Below are positions 60,837-64,000 of a DNA stretch of 64,000 nucleotides, one piece after another (the first letter of the stretch is position 1; every line of letters starts with the position of its first letter). The stretch comes from Gp6-AA40 sp035496255 (lineage in GTDB: Bacteria > Acidobacteriota > Vicinamibacteria > Vicinamibacterales > UBA2999). The position numbers and the translations under genes were made by a program. The notes below the pieces were generated by a model that saw only the letters and a list, made by a program, of their open reading frames with translations, ran no database searches and had not been told where the DNA came from. The stretch spans positions 1 to 64,000 of the forward strand of contig DATJEU010000090.1 in assembly GCA_035496255.1 (NCBI GenBank). Direction: 5' to 3'.

Positions 60837-62854
60837 CCACGCTCCCCGTTGGCCGGTGTCGACGCCCCCGCGCGTGTCAGCGACTCGATGCGGTCGGAGA
60901 CGTCGCGGTACGATCCGGCGTCTGCTTCGAGCTCGATGAACACGGCCAGCGCGCGCGCCGACTCACCGGCGCGATCCAGCGCGTCAGCAAGATCGTAAAG
61001 GACGCTGAACGTCTCGTCAGGCGACGGTGACGGTGCTTCGGCCGCGCGTTCGAGCCACTCGACGCCGCCTCGCAGATCGCCGCGTGATATCGAGAGCCGT
61101 CCCAGTTGGGCCGCGGCCTTGAACCGTAACTGCGGAACGCGCGCGGCCGCCTGCAGGTCCGTCGCGGCCTCGGCCGACAGGCCTCGCCGCAGGTGTTCCT
61201 GCGCCCGTTCGAACAACGCCGCGGCCTGGGTCGTCTGCTCGGCGCCCGCCGCCTTCGTACGCATCCGCTCGAAGACCGTATCGAGTTCAGGTGGTGGTCC
61301 CGGATCGTCCAAGGACGGCTCCGGCGCCGCTTCGATTCGAGGAGGCGCAACAGCCTGGGATCCGTCAGGTGGTCCCGGCGTGGACCCGCTCTGTGGTCCA
61401 GGCGTCGGATGAAGGCCCGCGACCGTGTCACTCAGGTCGATCTCGAACGCATCCGACGAATAGTCGGGCGGATCGTCGGACTCCGGCGACGCAAACGACG
61501 ACAGGTCGAAGACTTCTTCCTCATCGACCGGTGGCCTGTCGTCGAGCGGCGCCGGCGCGGCGGGCAGCGCGTCGTCGGATTCAAGCGCAATCGGCTCCAT
61601 CGGTTCGACCTCGTCCACCGACTCGAGATTGGTCAAGTCGATCGAGTCGTCGAACAGCGGCTCCGGCTCGCCGATGCCGGTATCCGCGATGCCCAACTGG
61701 TCGAAGGCGCGCCGCAGGCACTGCCGGTACGCCTCGACATGCGGTGCGCGCTGCAGCAGATCCTCGGCGATCACCCGCGCCTCCGCCGCCTGGCCCTCGT
61801 CCAGGTATGCCTCGGCGAGGTCAGCCTGCGCCCGCGTCAGCCGATCGTCGAAGCCGGCATCGACACAGACCTCGACCAGCTTGGTCAACGCGGGAACGAA
61901 GCGCTGGCGCTCGAGGAACGTGTCGAGGGCGTCGGCGGCACGTCCGAACGCGGCCTCGAACAGCGCCGCGTCCACAATCACTTCAACGCACGCAAAGGCG
62001 TCATCGACCTGGCCCGACGCGAGCAGTTCCTGCGCGAGCTGGGCGATCGTCTCCTGCTGCTCGGGAGCGATCGCCAGCACCCGCATCAGCGTCGAGATGC
62101 CTTCGGTGCGCCGGCCGGCACGGAGATCCATGCGGCCGACCAGCATCAGCAGATCCGGGTCATCGCCGGCGGCTTCGACCGTCAGGAGTTCGTGCGCGCG
62201 TTCCACCTGCCCCGCCTGCACGAGCGCACGCGCGACGCGCGTGCGCAGCGCCAGGTCGTCAGGAGCCAGGGCGGCAGCTTCGGCCAGCGCGTCCAGCGCA
62301 TCGCCGCTGCGCCGCTGCCGCTCAAAGACAGCGGCGGCATCCTCGAGCAGGACCACCGCCTGCGCGGTGTCACCGATGCCCTGTGCGGCGCGGGCGCCAC
62401 TCATCTTCGCGTCGGCATCCTCATCGTCGATTCCGGCCAGGCGCACGAGGCATTCGACGGCGCCGCGCTCGTCGCCGCGAGCGCGGCGCTGCTGCGCCAG
62501 TTGACGCAGATACAGTTTGGAGTCGGCGAGGAGGCCCTGCTTCGTCGCAATGTCCGACAGGCGCAGCAGGGTGTGATCGTGATCCGATTGAACCTTGAGC
62601 GCCTTCTTGTAGAGCGCCGCGGCCTTCGGGAGAAAGCCTTCGTCGAACAGGTAGTCGGCGATGCGGACGTACTGGGCGACCGCGCTGTCGGCATTGCCGG
62701 CCCGCGCGTACAGGTCTCCGAGCGCGTTGATCGAGTTCCAGTCGCGCGGCTGCTCCTCGACGAGGCGCACGTATTGCCCGATGGCTCCGTCAAGCTTGCC
62801 TTGACGCAGCAACCGTTCCGCCGTCTTCAGTGCCAGTTCGCGGTCAATGGCCAC
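60833..62854 (-). CDS. Large TPR protein
   Basis: This 673-aa soluble protein has TPR units from residue 1 (KTAERLLRQGKLDGAIGQYV, YARAGNADSAVAQYVRIADY, and so on) to about 390. A disordered acidic/Pro-rich stretch (430-540) and another TPR block at the C-terminus (AALFERAQEHLRRGLSAEAA) follow. No signal peptide or catalytic motif. Such proteins scaffold complexes. It follows rnhB by 26 bp. Confidence 0.85.
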   Translation of the reverse strand: MAIDRELALKTAERLLRQGKLDGAIGQYVRLVEEQPRDWNSINALGDLYARAGNADSAVAQYVRIADYLFDEGFLPKAAALYKKALKVQSDHDHTLLRLSDIATKQGLLADSKLYLRQLAQQRRARGDERGAVECLVRLAGIDDEDADAKMSGARAAQGIGDTAQAVVLLEDAAAVFERQRRSGDALDALAEAAALAPDDLALRTRVARALVQAGQVERAHELLTVEAAGDDPDLLMLVGRMDLRAGRRTEGISTLMRVLAIAPEQQETIAQLAQELLASGQVDDAFACVEVIVDAALFEAAFGRAADALDTFLERQRFVPALTKLVEVCVDAGFDDRLTRAQADLAEAYLDEGQAAEARVIAEDLLQRAPHVEAYRQCLRRAFDQLGIADTGIGEPEPLFDDSIDLTNLESVDEVEPMEPIALESDDALPAAPAPLDDRPPVDEEEVFDLSSFASPESDDPPDYSSDAFEIDLSDTVAGLHPTPGPQSGSTPGPPDGSQAVAPPRIEAAPEPSLDDPGPPPELDTVFERMRTKAAGAEQTTQAAALFERAQEHLRRGLSAEAATDLQAAARVPQLRFKAAAQLGRLSISRGDLRGGVEWLERAAEAPSPSPDETFSVLYDLADALDRAGESARALAVFIELEADAGSYRDVSDRIESLTRAGASTPANGERG

Positions 62855-62880
62855 AACGTCAGGGTACCCGGGGACTCCGA

Positions 62881-63510
62881 TCAGTCATCGATCGTATCAA
62901 ACAGACTCGACTGCGGCTTGAACGAGCGGCGGTGGATCGCGGAATAGCCGTGGCGGGACACGGCCGCCAGATGTTCGGCGGTGGCGTAGCCCTTGTGGTG
63001 GTCGAACCCGTAGCGCGGATCCGCCGCGTGCAACACCATCATGGCGCGATCCCTGGTGACCTTGGCGACGATCGACGCGGCGGCGATGGCGCTGCACTTG
63101 CGATCACCTTTGGGCACGCCGCGTTGCGCGATGAACAGATCGGGAATGCGGAACGCATCCACCAGCACCATGTCGGGTAACGGCGAGATCGCCAGGACCG
63201 CGCGGCGCATCGCCTGGAGCGAGGCGCGATGAATGTTGATCGCGTCGATTTCGGACGGCTCGACGGAAACCACCGACCACGCCAATGCCTTCTTCGTGAT
63301 TTGCGTGAACAGCCGATCGCGCTCGAGCGCGGTGATCGTTTTCGAGTCGGCCAGGCCCGGAATGTGGCGATCGGGATCGAGAATGACCACCCCGGCGGTC
63401 ACCGGCCCGGCCAGGCAGCCGCGCCCGACCTCATCACAGCCGGCGACGCGATAGAACCCCCACCGCCGGACGGCGTTTTCGAGAGTCCGCATCGCACGCA
63501 CTCGAACCAT
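62881..63510 (-). CDS. rnhB: Ribonuclease HII
   Basis: This 209-aa enzyme removes ribonucleotides from DNA. The acidic active site is visible: GCDEVGRGCLAGPV (Asp, Glu), MVLVDAF (Asp) and YGFDHHKGYAT (Asp). ATG 63510 has GAGGG upstream; the frame 11 codons further up lies in heptamer repeat. The rplS-rnhB order is widely conserved. Confidence 0.95.
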   Translation of the reverse strand: MVRVRAMRTLENAVRRWGFYRVAGCDEVGRGCLAGPVTAGVVILDPDRHIPGLADSKTITALERDRLFTQITKKALAWSVVSVEPSEIDAINIHRASLQAMRRAVLAISPLPDMVLVDAFRIPDLFIAQRGVPKGDRKCSAIAAASIVAKVTRDRAMMVLHAADPRYGFDHHKGYATAEHLAAVSRHGYSAIHRRSFKPQSSLFDTIDD

Positions 63511-63529
63511 ATGCGTGCCCTCAGGATAC

Positions 63530-63627
63530 CTCCCAAGTCCCAACCTCGCGGCCGCCGCGCCACCTCCCGGGCGTCTCGTTCGCAGCGCGTTGGGAGTTGG
63601 ACAAACGCCAGTCGTTGGGAGTTGGGA
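63530..63627. repeat. Heptamer palindrome element, copy 5, between rplS and rnhB
   Basis: The left arm has TCCCAAG TCCCAAC. The right arm has GTTGGGA GTTGGAC and GTTGGGA GTTGGGA. It fills the gap exactly, from just before the rnhB start to the rplS stop codon. Confidence 0.87.
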
Positions 63628-63972
63628 TCAGACGCGCTTGGTTTCCTTCATGCGCGCCGCCTTCCCCTTCAGACCGCGGAGGAAGTACAGCTTGGCGCGC
63701 CGCACCCGGGCCGAACGCACGACGTCGACCTTCGCGATGGTCGGCGAGTGCAGCGGGAAAATGCGCTCCACGCCCTGGCCGAACGATACTTTCCGGACGG
63801 TGAAGGACGCACGCGTGCCGCCGCGGTGCAGGCCGATGATGATGCCCTCGAAAATCTGGATGCGTTCCTTGTCGCCCTCGCGCACTTTCACGTGCACGCG
63901 GACGGTGTCACCGGACTGCATCTGCGGCCGTTCCGTCATCTGCGACTTCTCGACCAGCTCAATCGCGCTCAT
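63628..63972 (-). CDS. rplS: 50S ribosomal protein L19
   Basis: This 114-aa protein has SGDTVRVHVKVREGDKERIQ, IFEGIIIGLHRGG, SFTVRKVSFGQGVERIFPLH and the closing RRAKLYFLRGLKGKAARMKE, all characteristic of L19. A GAGGAGAAGGG ribosome-binding site precedes ATG 63972. The gene is complete. Confidence 0.98.
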   Translation of the reverse strand: MSAIELVEKSQMTERPQMQSGDTVRVHVKVREGDKERIQIFEGIIIGLHRGGTRASFTVRKVSFGQGVERIFPLHSPTIAKVDVVRSARVRRAKLYFLRGLKGKAARMKETKRV

Positions 63973-63987
63973 TGCCCTTCTCCTCGT

Positions 63988-64000
63988 CAGGCCGACCTGA
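63988..64000. repeat. Half of a GGCCGACC-type palindrome at the window edge
   Basis: AGGCCGACCTGA matches the left arm of the family and continues beyond the window. It sits just upstream of rplS. Confidence 0.55.

Overview
The window is a dense, GC-rich (about two-thirds G+C by eye) chromosomal segment from a diderm bacterium. It carries the CMP-KDO pathway, LapB, LolA, two secretins, a type IV pilus operon, MurJ and peptidoglycan recycling genes, so the cell has an outer membrane with LPS and pili. Gene order, protein style and the many small dispersed palindromes fit Acidobacteriota, most likely class Vicinamibacteria. That assignment is an inference; no 16S gene is present. Nearly everything is core housekeeping. 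I see no prophage, integrase, transposase gene, CRISPR array or toxin system.

Layout. 1-11235, almost all minus strand: gamma-carbonic anhydrase, hisS-aspS-phoH-ybeY-corC, then sucC-sucD-ndk-DUF2905-dcd, a plus-strand c-type cytochrome, and mdh. 11588-20129, plus strand: serA, the KDO/CTP block kdsB-pyrG-kdsA-kdsD, lapB and coaE, with a small GspC-like gene on the minus strand. 20503-34222, minus strand: folD, an amino-acid permease, thiE-accC-accB-pepP, a TPR protein, two lipoproteins and pilMNOPQ. 34570-38617, plus strand: rplM-rpsI, rpsB-tsf-pyrH-frr. Then phosphofructokinase (minus), tRNA-Ala(CGC), a GlsB-like protein, a degenerate PolX/PHP protein, a DUF2723 membrane protein, lolA and a lipoprotein secretin. 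46322-54073, minus strand: nagZ-ldcA-mpl-pxpBC-murB-murA, a muropeptide recycling and precursor operon. 54253-58527, plus strand: GHMP sugar kinase, PolX and murJ. 58533-63972, minus strand: rplS, rnhB, two TPR/membrane genes, a second thiE-like gene, a RodZ-like regulator and two unknowns.

The most unusual layer is the repeat landscape. At least ten intergenic elements of about 80-300 bp have unrelated sequences but one architecture: degenerate tandem heptamers at one end and their reverse complement at the other. They resemble the heptanucleotide STRR repeats of heterocystous cyanobacteria, folded into palindromes. A second class consists of short palindromes (GGCCGACCTGAAGGTCGGCC and relatives). 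Some have inserted in frame into conserved genes: ybeY, murB, a TPR gene, and the end of the DUF2723 gene.

Other points of interest are a MurA with Asp instead of Cys at its catalytic loop, a PolX paralogue that has lost its polymerase aspartates but kept its PHP site, a PxpBC fusion embedded in the muropeptide recycling operon with a GHMP kinase divergent from it, and a recurrent -10 box only 5-12 bp before the start codon that suggests leaderless mRNAs.
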